Positions 46,079 to 54,717 of a DNA stretch of 64,000 bases are shown piece by piece. The notes beneath the pieces are model-generated. The model worked only from the letters and a program-made list of their open reading frames with translations. It had not been told where the DNA came from and ran no database searches. Each line of letters begins with the position of its first letter. The stretch's first letter is position 1. Location: NCBI RefSeq assembly GCF_015291645.1, contig NZ_CP030055.1:1240001-1304000 (forward strand), read 5' to 3'. Source of the stretch: Bradyrhizobium sp. CCBAU 53340. Lineage in GTDB: Bacteria > Pseudomonadota > Alphaproteobacteria > Rhizobiales > Xanthobacteraceae. The translations under genes were made by a program, and so were the position numbers.

Positions 46079-46151
46079 ATCCCAGCAATGCGCTGACGGG
46101 ATGGAACAAAATCCAGGTTCCATCCATGATGAGGGATTCCGGAGAAAACTC

Positions 46152-46988
46152 ATGCCACAGACCGATCTCTCGACCGCCTTTCCTTCACGACTCGTTGGGC
46201 GACACGCACTGGTGACAGGCGCTCCACAGGGCATCGGGCGCGCCGTCGCCGTTCGGCTTGCTCAGGAAGGCGCGACGGTTGCCATCAATTATATCGGTCC
46301 TGCCGAGAAGGCCGAGGAGACGCTCGCGCTCGCGCGCACGGCATCGAGCGACCGCGGCCACGGCAGGCTCGATCATTTCATCGTTCATGCCGATATCGGG
46401 GTCGAACAGGACATCGCCGCGATGTTCGAGACGGTCCTGGCGCGCTGGAAGCGCCTCGACTGCCTCGTCAACAACGCCGGCTTTCAGCAGGAATCGGCGA
46501 GCGAGGCGCTCGACGTCGACACCTATCGCCGCATCATCGACGTTAATCTCAATGGCGCGGTGCTCTGCGCGCAGAAGGCGCTGGCGCATTTCGTCGCGCG
46601 CGGCGGAGGTGGCAGCATCATCAACTGTTCCAGCGTCCACCAGATCATTCCAAAGCCTGGCTATCTCGCCTACTCGATCAGCAAGGGGGCCATGGCCAAT
46701 CTCACGCGCACGCTGGCGCTCGAATTCGCGGGCCGCGGGATTCGCGTCAACGCGGTCGGCCCCGGCGCAATCGATACGCCGATCAACGCAGCCTGGACTG
46801 GCGATCCCGACAAGCGCGGAGTTGTCACCAGTCACATTCCCATGGGCCGCGTCGGCACCCCGGAAGAAATCGCCGCCGTGTTCGCCTTCCTCGCCTCGGA
46901 TGATGCCAGCTACATCACCGGGCAGACCATCTATGCCTGTGGTGGCCTGACGCTGTTCCCCGAGTTCCGCGAGAACTGGGCGAGCTGA
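46152..46988 (+). CDS. SDR family oxidoreductase (glucose 1-dehydrogenase-like)
   Basis: A 278-residue short-chain dehydrogenase. TGAPQGIGR is the cofactor motif, NNAGFQQES follows, and the catalytic pair is Tyr174/Lys178 in YSISKGAM. The C-terminal GGLTLFPEFRENW is typical of the YhdF/YhxC and glucose 1-dehydrogenase-like branch. GGAG seven bases upstream of 46152 decides the start over an in-frame ATG at 46101. Monocistronic by spacing. Confidence 0.9.
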   Translation: MPQTDLSTAFPSRLVGRHALVTGAPQGIGRAVAVRLAQEGATVAINYIGPAEKAEETLALARTASSDRGHGRLDHFIVHADIGVEQDIAAMFETVLARWKRLDCLVNNAGFQQESASEALDVDTYRRIIDVNLNGAVLCAQKALAHFVARGGGGSIINCSSVHQIIPKPGYLAYSISKGAMANLTRTLALEFAGRGIRVNAVGPGAIDTPINAAWTGDPDKRGVVTSHIPMGRVGTPEEIAAVFAFLASDDASYITGQTIYACGGLTLFPEFRENWAS

Positions 46989-47052
46989 TTGCTGGCGAGG
47001 CAGTCTCGCAAGATTCGAAAACCAAGGCCCGGCGCCGCGCAGTCGGGCCTTC

Positions 47053-47068
47053 TCAACCAAACGGTTGA
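47053..47068. promoter_or_regulatory. Dyad TCAACC-AAAC-GGTTGA upstream of LuxR-type gene
   Basis: A perfect 6-bp dyad with a 4-bp centre lies 96 bp before the LuxR-type gene. It could be an autoregulatory operator or a short hairpin ending the SDR transcript; no T run follows. Confidence 0.35.
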
Positions 47069-47163
47069 TGTGCGATCCGGACTCCTGTCTCACAGTCCTT
47101 GTGGTCCATTACTGTGTTTTTCGAAGGCGCAAATGCCCTGCATGCCGTTTGGAATGATGAAAG

Positions 47164-48300
47164 TTGGCCGTGAGCTCTGAAGCCGCTTTGCTGTCAGAGC
47201 TGATCGGCCTCGTCTACGACGCCGCGCTCGATCCTGCCCTCTGGCCGCGCGCTCTCGCGCAAGCCTGCCTGTTCGTCGGCGGCTCCTCCGGAAGCCTGTT
47301 TTGGCACGACGCGGCCACGGAGCAATCCGCCGCGCTCCATATGTTCAACGAGGATCCGCACTACACGAAGCTCTACTTCGAAAAATATCTGCCTCTCAAT
47401 CCGTGTTTTCCAGCCGGCGCATTCATCGAGGCCGGTCTCGTCTGGGGATCCACCGACCTCATTCCTTTCGAGGAAATCGTGGAAACGCGCTTCTATACAG
47501 AATGGATGAAGCCGCAGGGCATCATCGATGCTCTCGGGGCGAACCTGGAGAAAAGTGCGACGAGTGCCTCGGTTCTCGCCGTCCGCATGCACGAGAAGGA
47601 CGGCCTCGCCGATTCCGAGGATCGCCGCCGGCTCGGACTGATCGTCCCGCATTTCCAGCGCGCCGTCTCAATCGGACGATTGTTCGACCAGAGCAAAGCG
47701 GTGCAGCTGATTCTGACCCAGGTGCTCGACAATGTGTCGGCTGCGGTCTTCCTGGTTGGTCCCGGCGCCCGCATCGCCTTTGCCAATGCGCCGGGGCGCC
47801 TCATGCTGGATGAAAGCACAATTCTAACCCAACGGAACGCAGCGTTGGCCGCAACGGCGCCCGAAGCGCAACGTGCGCTCCGCGATGCGCTTCTCGCCGC
47901 CGAGCGTGGTCACAGCGCGGTCGGCGGAGGCGGTCCGATTCTGATCTCGACGCCGCTCGGTCGCTGGTTCGCCAATGTACTGCCGCTGACTTCGGGCGAC
48001 CGGCAGCGCACCGGCGAATTGTATTCGGCCGTTGCCGCGGTCTTCATCAACAAGTCCTCGCCCGCCAGTCCGCCGCCGCTGGAGGCGCTCGCCAAGCTCT
48101 ACAAGCTCACCGCGAGCGAAATCCGGGTGGTCGATGCCGTGATGAAGGTGAGCGGGGTGAAGGCACTCGCAGAGCTGCTCGGGCTGACACAGGCCACCAT
48201 CAAGACCCACCTCCACAACGTCTTCCGCAAGACCGGCACCGCGCGGCAGAGCGAACTCGTCAAGCTGATCGGCGGCTTCGAGCCGCTGGCGCGGGAGTGA
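47164..48300 (+). CDS. LuxR C-terminal-type transcriptional regulator
   Basis: A 378-residue regulator. The last about 65 residues are a LuxR/GerE helix-turn-helix (LTASEIRVVDAVMKVSGVKALAELLGL... shown as LAELLGLTQATIKTHLHNVF and RKTGTARQSELVKLI). The N-terminal 180 residues have no certain domain; residues about 185-290 (VLDNVSAAVFLVGPGARIAF) look PAS-like. The start is TTG at 47164 or GTG at 47170; neither has a strong ribosome site. No autoinducer synthase is near, so quorum sensing is not implied. Confidence 0.85.
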   Translation: MAVSSEAALLSELIGLVYDAALDPALWPRALAQACLFVGGSSGSLFWHDAATEQSAALHMFNEDPHYTKLYFEKYLPLNPCFPAGAFIEAGLVWGSTDLIPFEEIVETRFYTEWMKPQGIIDALGANLEKSATSASVLAVRMHEKDGLADSEDRRRLGLIVPHFQRAVSIGRLFDQSKAVQLILTQVLDNVSAAVFLVGPGARIAFANAPGRLMLDESTILTQRNAALAATAPEAQRALRDALLAAERGHSAVGGGGPILISTPLGRWFANVLPLTSGDRQRTGELYSAVAAVFINKSSPASPPPLEALAKLYKLTASEIRVVDAVMKVSGVKALAELLGLTQATIKTHLHNVFRKTGTARQSELVKLIGGFEPLARE

Positions 48301-48337
48301 TCTGGCAAAATGCCATGATGCAGACTACATCTGCGCC

Positions 48338-49159
48338 ATGGCAAACCCTCCGGCGGCAAACTCCGCGCTCCAGGATTTCATCGGCCGGCACGAAAAGCTG
48401 TTCGTGCTGACCGGTGCCGGCTGCAGCACGAATTCCGGCATTCCCGACTATCGCGACAGCCACGGCAACTGGAAGCGGACCCAGCCTGTCAATTTCCAGG
48501 CCTTCATGTCGGAAGAGCCTACGCGCCAGCGTTATTGGGCGCGCAGCCTGATCGGCTGGCGGCGGTTCGGACAGGCCCGGCCGAACGATGCGCATCACGC
48601 GCTCGCCCGGCTCGAAGCCAACGGCCGCTGCGAGATGCTGCTGACCCAGAATGTCGATCGCCTGCATCAATCCGCGGGCCACCGGCAGGTCATCGACCTG
48701 CACGGGCGGCTCGACCTCGTTCGCTGCATGGGCTGCGGCCGCAAGACGCCGCGGAGCGAATTCCAGCATGCGCTTGGCCGCGCCAATTCGGAATGGCTGA
48801 CGCTCGACGCTGCGGATGCGCCCGATGGCGATGCTGATCTGGACCATGCGGATTTCTCGTCGTTCAGGGTGCCGCCTTGCGAAGCCTGCGGCGGCATCCT
48901 CAAACCTGACGTTGTATTTTTCGGCGAGAACGTCCCGCGCGACGTGGTCGCCGTCGCGCAAGACCATCTGTCGCAGGCCGACGCCATGCTGATCGTTGGC
49001 TCGTCGCTGATGGTCTATTCCGGCTTTCGCTTTGTTCAGGCCGCGGCGCAGCGCAACATTCCGATCGCCGCGGTCAATCTCGGACGCACCCGCGCAGACG
49101 ATCTCCTGACGCTGAAGGTCGAGGAGCGCTGCGAAGCAGCACTTGCATTCCTGCTCTGA
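48338..49159 (+). CDS. NAD-dependent protein deacetylase, SIR2 family
   Basis: A 273-residue sirtuin that removes acyl groups from lysines using NAD. NAD-binding motif GAGCSTNSGIPDYRD, then TQNVDRLHQSAG and the catalytic His in DLHGRLD are present. The zinc cysteines appear as RCMGCG and PPCEACGG, and GSSLMVYSGFRF binds NAD. A long insertion in the zinc domain (about residues 140-180) resembles class II/SIRT4-like members. Single gene; no acetyl-CoA synthetase or acetyltransferase adjacent. Confidence 0.93.
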   Translation: MANPPAANSALQDFIGRHEKLFVLTGAGCSTNSGIPDYRDSHGNWKRTQPVNFQAFMSEEPTRQRYWARSLIGWRRFGQARPNDAHHALARLEANGRCEMLLTQNVDRLHQSAGHRQVIDLHGRLDLVRCMGCGRKTPRSEFQHALGRANSEWLTLDAADAPDGDADLDHADFSSFRVPPCEACGGILKPDVVFFGENVPRDVVAVAQDHLSQADAMLIVGSSLMVYSGFRFVQAAAQRNIPIAAVNLGRTRADDLLTLKVEERCEAALAFLL

Positions 49160-49239
49160 TCTGCCCCCAGGCGATCATGTCTTGCCTATTGCATAGGTGC
49201 CACGCAGAATAGCCTGGTACAGCATGTCAGCATGCGCGA

Positions 49240-49255
49240 TGGCATGGAAATTGCT
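49240..49255 (+). promoter_or_regulatory. Candidate sigma-54 (-24/-12) promoter before hyuAB-TRAP
   Basis: TGGCATGGAAATTGCT matches TGGCACG-N4-TTGCW at 11 of 12 fixed positions (C to T at one base), with the essential GG and GC ten bases apart. Transcription would start about 49266, leaving a 34-base leader before hyuA. Confidence 0.6.
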
Positions 49256-49299
49256 GCGTTTTCGTCCTGGGACTTGACGATCAGCCGGAGAATTTTGGA

Positions 49300-51384
49300 A
49301 TGCTTGAAGGAGCCGAGGTGCGGCTTGCCGTCGATATCGGTGGCACGTTCACCGACATCGTGCTGGACGTGGGCGAAGTGCGCAAAACGCGCAAGGTGCT
49401 GACGACGCCACAGCGGCCCGAACAGGCGGTGCTCGACGGCATGCGCCTCATTCTCACCGACGCGCGCGCGCATATCAGCGACATCGACGTCTTCATTCAC
49501 GGCACGACGCTCGCGACCAACGCCATCATCGAGCGCCGCGGTGCCAGGACCGCGCTGATTGCGACGGACGGCTTTCGCGACGTGCTCGATATCGGCACCG
49601 AGAGCCGTTACGACCAGTATGATCTCGCGATCGACAAGCCGAAGCCGTTGGCGCCGCGCGGCCTCCGCTTCACCGTGCCCGAGCGCATCGACGCCCATGG
49701 TGCCGTTCGGCTCCCGCTGGACGAGGCCGCCGTGCGCGCGCTCGCGCCGAAATTGCGCGAGTTGAAGGTCGAGAGTGTCGCGATCGCCTTCCTGCACTCC
49801 TATGCCAATCCGGAGCACGAGCGCCGCGCGGCTGCGGTCATAGCGGAGGAGATGCCCGGCATTTCCGTGACGATATCCTCCGCGGTATGCCCCGAGATCC
49901 GCGAATATGAACGGACCTCGACGGCCGTCGCCAACGCCTATGTCCAGCCGCTGATCGACGGCTATCTCGCACGCATGGCGGATGCCTTGCAGGTCGAGCA
50001 GTTTCGCGGCGCCATCTATCTCGTCACCTCAGGCGGCGGCGTCACCTCGATCGAGACGGCGCGCCGCTTTCCGGTGCGCCTCGTCGAATCCGGCCCCGCC
50101 GGCGGCGCCATTTTCGCGGCGCAGATCGCGGCGCGCCTCGGCGAGAGCAAGGTGCTTTCTTTCGACATGGGTGGCACCACGGCAAAGATCTGCCTGATCG
50201 AAAAATACCAGCCCGAGACCTCGCGCGTGTTCGAGGTTGATCGCGCGGCGCGCTTCCTGAAGGGCTCGGGCCTGCCGGTGCGCATTCCCGTGATCGAGAT
50301 GGTCGAGATCGGCGCCGGTGGCGGCTCGATCGCCCATGTCGACGCCATGAAGCGCGTCACTGTCGGCCCCGAGAGCGCCTCGTCGGAGCCGGGCCCCGCC
50401 TGTTATGGTCGGGGCGGCCAGCGTCCAGCCGTGACGGATGCCGACGTCGCGCTCGGCATGATCGATCCCGATGCCTTTGCCGGCGGCACGATCAAGCTTG
50501 ATCCGGAGCTCTCGAAGCAGGCGCTGCTGAGCAGTGTCGGTGTGCCGCTGGGCCTGTCGGCGGAGACCGCCGCCTACGCCGTGCACGAAGTCGTTTGCGA
50601 GAACATGGCGAGCGCGGCGCGCGTGCATGCGGTCGAGCGCGGCGCCGTGGTCGGCCAGCATACGCTGATCGCATTCGGCGGGGCCGCGCCGTTGCATGCC
50701 GCGCGCGTCGCCGAGAAGATCGGCGTCTCCCGGGTGATCGTGCCGTCGAATGCCGGCGTCGGCTCGGCGGTTGGATTCCTGGCAGCTCCGATCGCCTATG
50801 AGCTGGTCCGCAGCCGTCATGTGCGGCTCGACGATTTCGACACGGATGCGGTTTCCGACCTGCTTCAGGAGATGGCGACCGAGGCGCGTGCGCTGGTCGA
50901 GCCCGGTGCGGCCGGTGCGCCGGTGCGCGAGCGTCGCGCGGCCTTCATGCGCTATGTCGGCCAGGGCCATGAGATCACGGTAGAGCTGCCGAACCGGGCG
51001 CTGACATCGGCTGATCTGGCAGGTCTTCGCCAGAAGTTCGAGGCCGATTATTCGGCGATGTTCGAGCGGCCGATCCCGGGCGCGGCGATCGAGGTGCTGA
51101 GCTGGTCGGTGCTCGCGACCACCGAAGCGCGCAATCCTCCCGCTGTCGCGGCCGTCCCGCGCAAGCCGGCGGCCAAGGCGTCGGGCAGCCGAAAGTTCTT
51201 CGACGGACGGGCCGGCGAGGTGATCGAGATCCCGCTCTATCGCCGCGAGGACATGGCGCCGGGCGCGACGATCGCCGGCCCCGCCGTGATTGCGGAGGAC
51301 GAAACCTCCACTTTCGTCTCCACCAGTTTTGACGCCCATATCGACGGTGCCGGCAGCATCGTCATGGAACGGAAGGCGGCTTGA
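49300..51384 (+). CDS. Hydantoinase/oxoprolinase family protein, A subunit (HyuA)
   Basis: A 694-residue ATP-dependent hydantoinase/oxoprolinase A-type subunit. The actin-like ATPase motifs are AVDIGGTFTDIVLD near the start, HGTTLATNAIIERRG, VESGPAGGAIFAA and SFDMGGTTAKICL. The family cleaves N-methylhydantoin, 5-oxoproline or related cyclic amides, or acts as acetone-carboxylase-like. The ATG at 49300 has GGAG ten bases upstream; a GTG at 49318 with AAGGAG five bases before it is an alternative start. It is 2 bp from hyuB. Substrate unknown, probably imported by the TRAP system downstream. Confidence 0.9.
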   Translation: MLEGAEVRLAVDIGGTFTDIVLDVGEVRKTRKVLTTPQRPEQAVLDGMRLILTDARAHISDIDVFIHGTTLATNAIIERRGARTALIATDGFRDVLDIGTESRYDQYDLAIDKPKPLAPRGLRFTVPERIDAHGAVRLPLDEAAVRALAPKLRELKVESVAIAFLHSYANPEHERRAAAVIAEEMPGISVTISSAVCPEIREYERTSTAVANAYVQPLIDGYLARMADALQVEQFRGAIYLVTSGGGVTSIETARRFPVRLVESGPAGGAIFAAQIAARLGESKVLSFDMGGTTAKICLIEKYQPETSRVFEVDRAARFLKGSGLPVRIPVIEMVEIGAGGGSIAHVDAMKRVTVGPESASSEPGPACYGRGGQRPAVTDADVALGMIDPDAFAGGTIKLDPELSKQALLSSVGVPLGLSAETAAYAVHEVVCENMASAARVHAVERGAVVGQHTLIAFGGAAPLHAARVAEKIGVSRVIVPSNAGVGSAVGFLAAPIAYELVRSRHVRLDDFDTDAVSDLLQEMATEARALVEPGAAGAPVRERRAAFMRYVGQGHEITVELPNRALTSADLAGLRQKFEADYSAMFERPIPGAAIEVLSWSVLATTEARNPPAVAAVPRKPAAKASGSRKFFDGRAGEVIEIPLYRREDMAPGATIAGPAVIAEDETSTFVSTSFDAHIDGAGSIVMERKAA

Positions 51385-51386
51385 TC

Positions 51387-53045
51387 ATGAGCAAGGCAAA
51401 TGGCGCGAGCCTGATCGACCTTCAGATCATGTGGCACCGGCTGATCGCCGTGGTCGAGGAGCAGGCGCAGGTGCTTTTGCGCACCGCCTTCAGCCCGATC
51501 GTGCGCGAATGCGGCGACCTCTCGGCCGGCGTGTTCGACCTCAGGGGGCGCATGCTGGCGCAGGCGGTGACCGGCACGCCCGGTCACGTCAACTCGATGG
51601 CGGAATCGGTCAAGCATTTCATCGACCATTTCCCGATCGCGACGATGAAGGAGGGCGATGCCTACATCACCAACGATCCCTGGATGGGCACTGGCCATCT
51701 CAACGACTTCGTCGTCACCACGCCCTGCTTCAAGGACGGCAAGGTCGTCGCGCTGTTCTCCTGCACCAGTCACTTGATGGACATCGGGGGCATCGGCTTC
51801 GGCCCCGATGCCACCGACGTGTTCATGGAGGGGCTCTACATCCCCATGCTGAAGCTGATCGACCAGGGCGTCGTCAACGAGACGCTGATGGCGATGATCC
51901 GCACCAACACGCGGCTGCCGATCGATACCGAAGGCGACACCTATTCGCTGGCGGGCTGCAACGACGTCGGCTGTGAGCGCCTGGTCGAGATGATGACCGA
52001 GTTCGGCATCGATACGCTGGACGAGCTCGGCGACTACATCTGCGACCGCTCGCGTGAGGCGGTGCTCGCCGAGATCGCCAAACTGCCGAAGGGCAGCTGG
52101 CGCAACACCATGGTGGTCGACGGCTACGATGCGCCGGTGACGCTGGCCGCAACACTGACGATCTCGGATCAAGGCATCCACGTCGATTTCGACGGCACCT
52201 CCGCCGCTTCGAAATTCGGCATCAACGTGCCCTTGTCCTACACCACGGCCTACACCGTGTTCGGCCTCGGCTGTGTCGTCGCCTCGCAAATCCCCAACAA
52301 TGCCGGCTCGCTGTCGCCGCTGACGGTGTCGGCGCCGGTTGGTGCCATCCTCAACGCTCCAAAGCCGGCGCCTGTGGCGTCGCGTCACATCATCGGCCAG
52401 ATGTTGCCCGACGTCGTGTTTGGCTGCCTGCGCCAGATCATCCCCGAGCGCGTGCCGGCGGAGGGCACCTCGTGCCTGTGGAATCTCAACGTCCGCGGCC
52501 GGACGCGCAGCGGCGTTGGCGGCAATTACGGGTTCTCGATGGCGGTCACCAGCAATGGCGGCACCGGTGCGCGCTTCGGCAAAGACGGGCTGTCGGCGAC
52601 CGCCTATCCCAGCGGCGTGCGCGGCACGCCGGTGGAGATCGCGGAAACACAAACGCCGTTAATTTTCTGGCGCAAGGAGTTGCGTCCGGATTCCGGCGGA
52701 GCAGGGCGCACCCGCGGCGGCCTCGGTCAGATCATCGAGGTCGGCAGCGGGGTCGATGCTCCCTTCGACATTCTGGCGGCGTTCGATCGCATCGATCACC
52801 CGCCGCGCGGCCGCGACGGCGGCCGTGATGGCGAGGCCGGTTATGTCGGTCTGAAGTCCGGTAAGAAGCTGCGCGGCAAAGGCTTCCAGCAGGTGCCGCC
52901 GGATGACCGGCTGGTGGTGCTGACACCGGGTGGCGCCGGCATCGGCGATCCCGCGACGCGCGAGCGTGCGGCGGTCAAGGACGACGTCGAGAGCGGCCTG
53001 GTGTCCGCTGACAATGCAGTTGCAGTTTACGGGTATGCGCGATGA
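51387..53045 (+). CDS. Hydantoinase/oxoprolinase family protein, B subunit (HyuB)
   Basis: A 552-residue B-type subunit that forms the active enzyme with HyuA. The conserved start DLQIMWHRLIAVVEEQAQVL, then RTAFSPIVRECGDLSAGVFD, GTPGHVNSMAESVKHF, ITNDPWMGTGHLNDF and the C-terminal GGLGQIIEVGS...TPGGAGIGDP are all present. A TTG two codons upstream overlaps the hyuA stop; the ATG at 51387 was chosen. Length is normal and no frameshift is seen. Confidence 0.92.
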   Translation: MSKANGASLIDLQIMWHRLIAVVEEQAQVLLRTAFSPIVRECGDLSAGVFDLRGRMLAQAVTGTPGHVNSMAESVKHFIDHFPIATMKEGDAYITNDPWMGTGHLNDFVVTTPCFKDGKVVALFSCTSHLMDIGGIGFGPDATDVFMEGLYIPMLKLIDQGVVNETLMAMIRTNTRLPIDTEGDTYSLAGCNDVGCERLVEMMTEFGIDTLDELGDYICDRSREAVLAEIAKLPKGSWRNTMVVDGYDAPVTLAATLTISDQGIHVDFDGTSAASKFGINVPLSYTTAYTVFGLGCVVASQIPNNAGSLSPLTVSAPVGAILNAPKPAPVASRHIIGQMLPDVVFGCLRQIIPERVPAEGTSCLWNLNVRGRTRSGVGGNYGFSMAVTSNGGTGARFGKDGLSATAYPSGVRGTPVEIAETQTPLIFWRKELRPDSGGAGRTRGGLGQIIEVGSGVDAPFDILAAFDRIDHPPRGRDGGRDGEAGYVGLKSGKKLRGKGFQQVPPDDRLVVLTPGGAGIGDPATRERAAVKDDVESGLVSADNAVAVYGYAR

Positions 53046-53083
53046 CGCATCAGGCGTTGCGCGCCTAGCAAACGGAGGGGTCA

Positions 53084-54085
53084 ATGATCACGCGCAGGAA
53101 TTTCACCGCGGGTGCAGCCACGCTGCTTGCCGCCGGTCACATCTCGACCCGCGCGCGAGCCGCGACGGTGAGCTGGGACATGTCGACGGTGTGGCCCGAC
53201 GGCAATTTCCATACCCAGAACGCGATGGCCTTCGCCGACGAGGTCAAGAAGCAGAGCGGCGGCGCGGTAAACATCACCGTGAAGGCGGGCGGGCAGCTCG
53301 GCTTCAAGGGCCCCGAGCATCTCCGCGCCGTGCGCGACGGTCTCGTGCCGCTCGCCGATGTCCTCAACATCCAGCAGGTCGGCGACGAGCCCTTCATGGG
53401 CGTCGAGAGTATCCCGTTCCTCTGCGGCTCGATGGACGAGTTGAAGGTGCTGCACAAATATGTGCGACCCGAATACGAGAAGGTCGCCGCGCGCAACAAC
53501 CAGAAGATCCTCTACATCGTGCCGTGGCCGACGCAGTATCTCCATCTCAAGGTCAAGGTCGCCGACGTCGAGGGCCTGAAGAACATCAAGATCCGCGTGC
53601 CCGACAAGAACGCCGTCGACATGCTGGCCGTGGTCGGCATGGCGCCGGTGATGATCCCCTGGGGCGAGACCATTCCGGCGCTGGCCTCCGGCGCAGTCGC
53701 CGGCGTCTCCACCTCGGCGGTGTCGGGCGTCGACGGCAAGTTCTGGGAATTCCTGAAATACATCTACCCGACCAACCATGTCTGGTCGTCGCAGATGCTC
53801 ACCGTTAATCTCGACTCCTGGAAGGCGCTGAGCAGCGACCAGCAGAAGCTCGTCGCCGATATCGCAGCGAAGATGGAGCCGGGCTTCTGGACCAACTCGC
53901 TCAAGGCCGACGTCGACAGTCTCAACCGCCTCAAGGAGGGCGGCATGGAGGTGGTGCCGGTCTCGGACGCGATGATGGCCGAGATCAGAGCCAAGACCGC
54001 TCCGCAGCTCGATGCCTTTCTCAAGCGCGTGCCGGCGGCCGACAAGCCGGTGCGTGCCTATCTCGCCGAAATGAAGCGCGGCTGA
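53084..54085 (+). CDS. TRAP transporter substrate-binding protein (DctP)
   Basis: A 333-residue periplasmic binding protein. MITRRNFTAGAATLLAAGHI is a twin-arginine signal, cleaved near RARA. Mature segments WPDGNFHTQNAMAFADEVKK, VKAGGQLGFKGPEHLRAVRD and the Arg-bearing LKNIKIRVPDKNAVDML fit the DctP family, where an Arg binds the substrate carboxylate. GGAGG precedes the ATG. It is 38 bp after hyuB and begins the TRAP part of the operon. Confidence 0.93.
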   Translation: MITRRNFTAGAATLLAAGHISTRARAATVSWDMSTVWPDGNFHTQNAMAFADEVKKQSGGAVNITVKAGGQLGFKGPEHLRAVRDGLVPLADVLNIQQVGDEPFMGVESIPFLCGSMDELKVLHKYVRPEYEKVAARNNQKILYIVPWPTQYLHLKVKVADVEGLKNIKIRVPDKNAVDMLAVVGMAPVMIPWGETIPALASGAVAGVSTSAVSGVDGKFWEFLKYIYPTNHVWSSQMLTVNLDSWKALSSDQQKLVADIAAKMEPGFWTNSLKADVDSLNRLKEGGMEVVPVSDAMMAEIRAKTAPQLDAFLKRVPAADKPVRAYLAEMKRG

Positions 54086-54095
54086 GGGTGATGTC

Positions 54096-54689
54096 GTGGT
54101 GAGCGTCTCGCCCGAAGCTCCGCAGAGCCTCAACGCAGCGGCGCCGGCGCCGCTGCGCCTCCTGCTCGACGGTATCGATCGTCTCGGCCGGCTCGACGGC
54201 TGGATCGGCGGCGGCTGTCTGTTGACGCTGACGCTGCTAATGCTGTGCGAGGTCGCAACCCGTTTCCTCTCGAACTTCCTGCCATTCTTCCCGCCGACGA
54301 TCTCGATCGCCTGGGAATATTCCTCCTACCTGATGGCGGCGTCGTTCACGTTCGGAGCCGCCATGACGTTGCGCGTCGGCGGCCACATCCGCGTCGTGCT
54401 GTTGCTCAAGAACGTGCCGCCGCCGCTGCAGCGCGCGATCGAGATCCTCTCGGCGGTGGCCGGATTTGCCTTCATGGCCTTCCTGACATCATCGATGGCG
54501 AAGTTTGCCTACGGCGCCTATACGCGCGGCCAGGTTTCGACCTCGAGCGACACACCGCTGTGGTTTCCGGAAGCCGTCGTTACCTTCGGCATGCTGCTGC
54601 TCACGCTTCAGTTCCTGGCGCGTGCGATTCAGGCCGTGCTCGGCCTGCCGCTGGAGGATCACCGCATGAAGGCCTCCCCCGTCGAATGA
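54096..54689 (+). CDS. TRAP transporter small membrane subunit (DctQ)
   Basis: A 197-residue four-helix membrane protein. TM1 is LTLTLLMLCEVATRFL, and the conserved SIAWEYSSYLMAASFTFGAAM and the loop LRVGGHIRVVLLL follow. It pairs with the large subunit encoded 28 bp on. The start is GTG at 54096 or 54099; both are in frame and adjacent. Confidence 0.9.
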   Translation: MVSVSPEAPQSLNAAAPAPLRLLLDGIDRLGRLDGWIGGGCLLTLTLLMLCEVATRFLSNFLPFFPPTISIAWEYSSYLMAASFTFGAAMTLRVGGHIRVVLLLKNVPPPLQRAIEILSAVAGFAFMAFLTSSMAKFAYGAYTRGQVSTSSDTPLWFPEAVVTFGMLLLTLQFLARAIQAVLGLPLEDHRMKASPVE

Positions 54690-54717
54690 TTGCGCCAGCT
54701 CCCGGATACCGGATCTC

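Noticed and set aside
47164..48300. LuxR-type gene as a quorum-sensing receptor
   Set aside because: No autoinducer-binding domain motif and no LuxI-type synthase gene are seen nearby; only the C-terminal HTH is certain.
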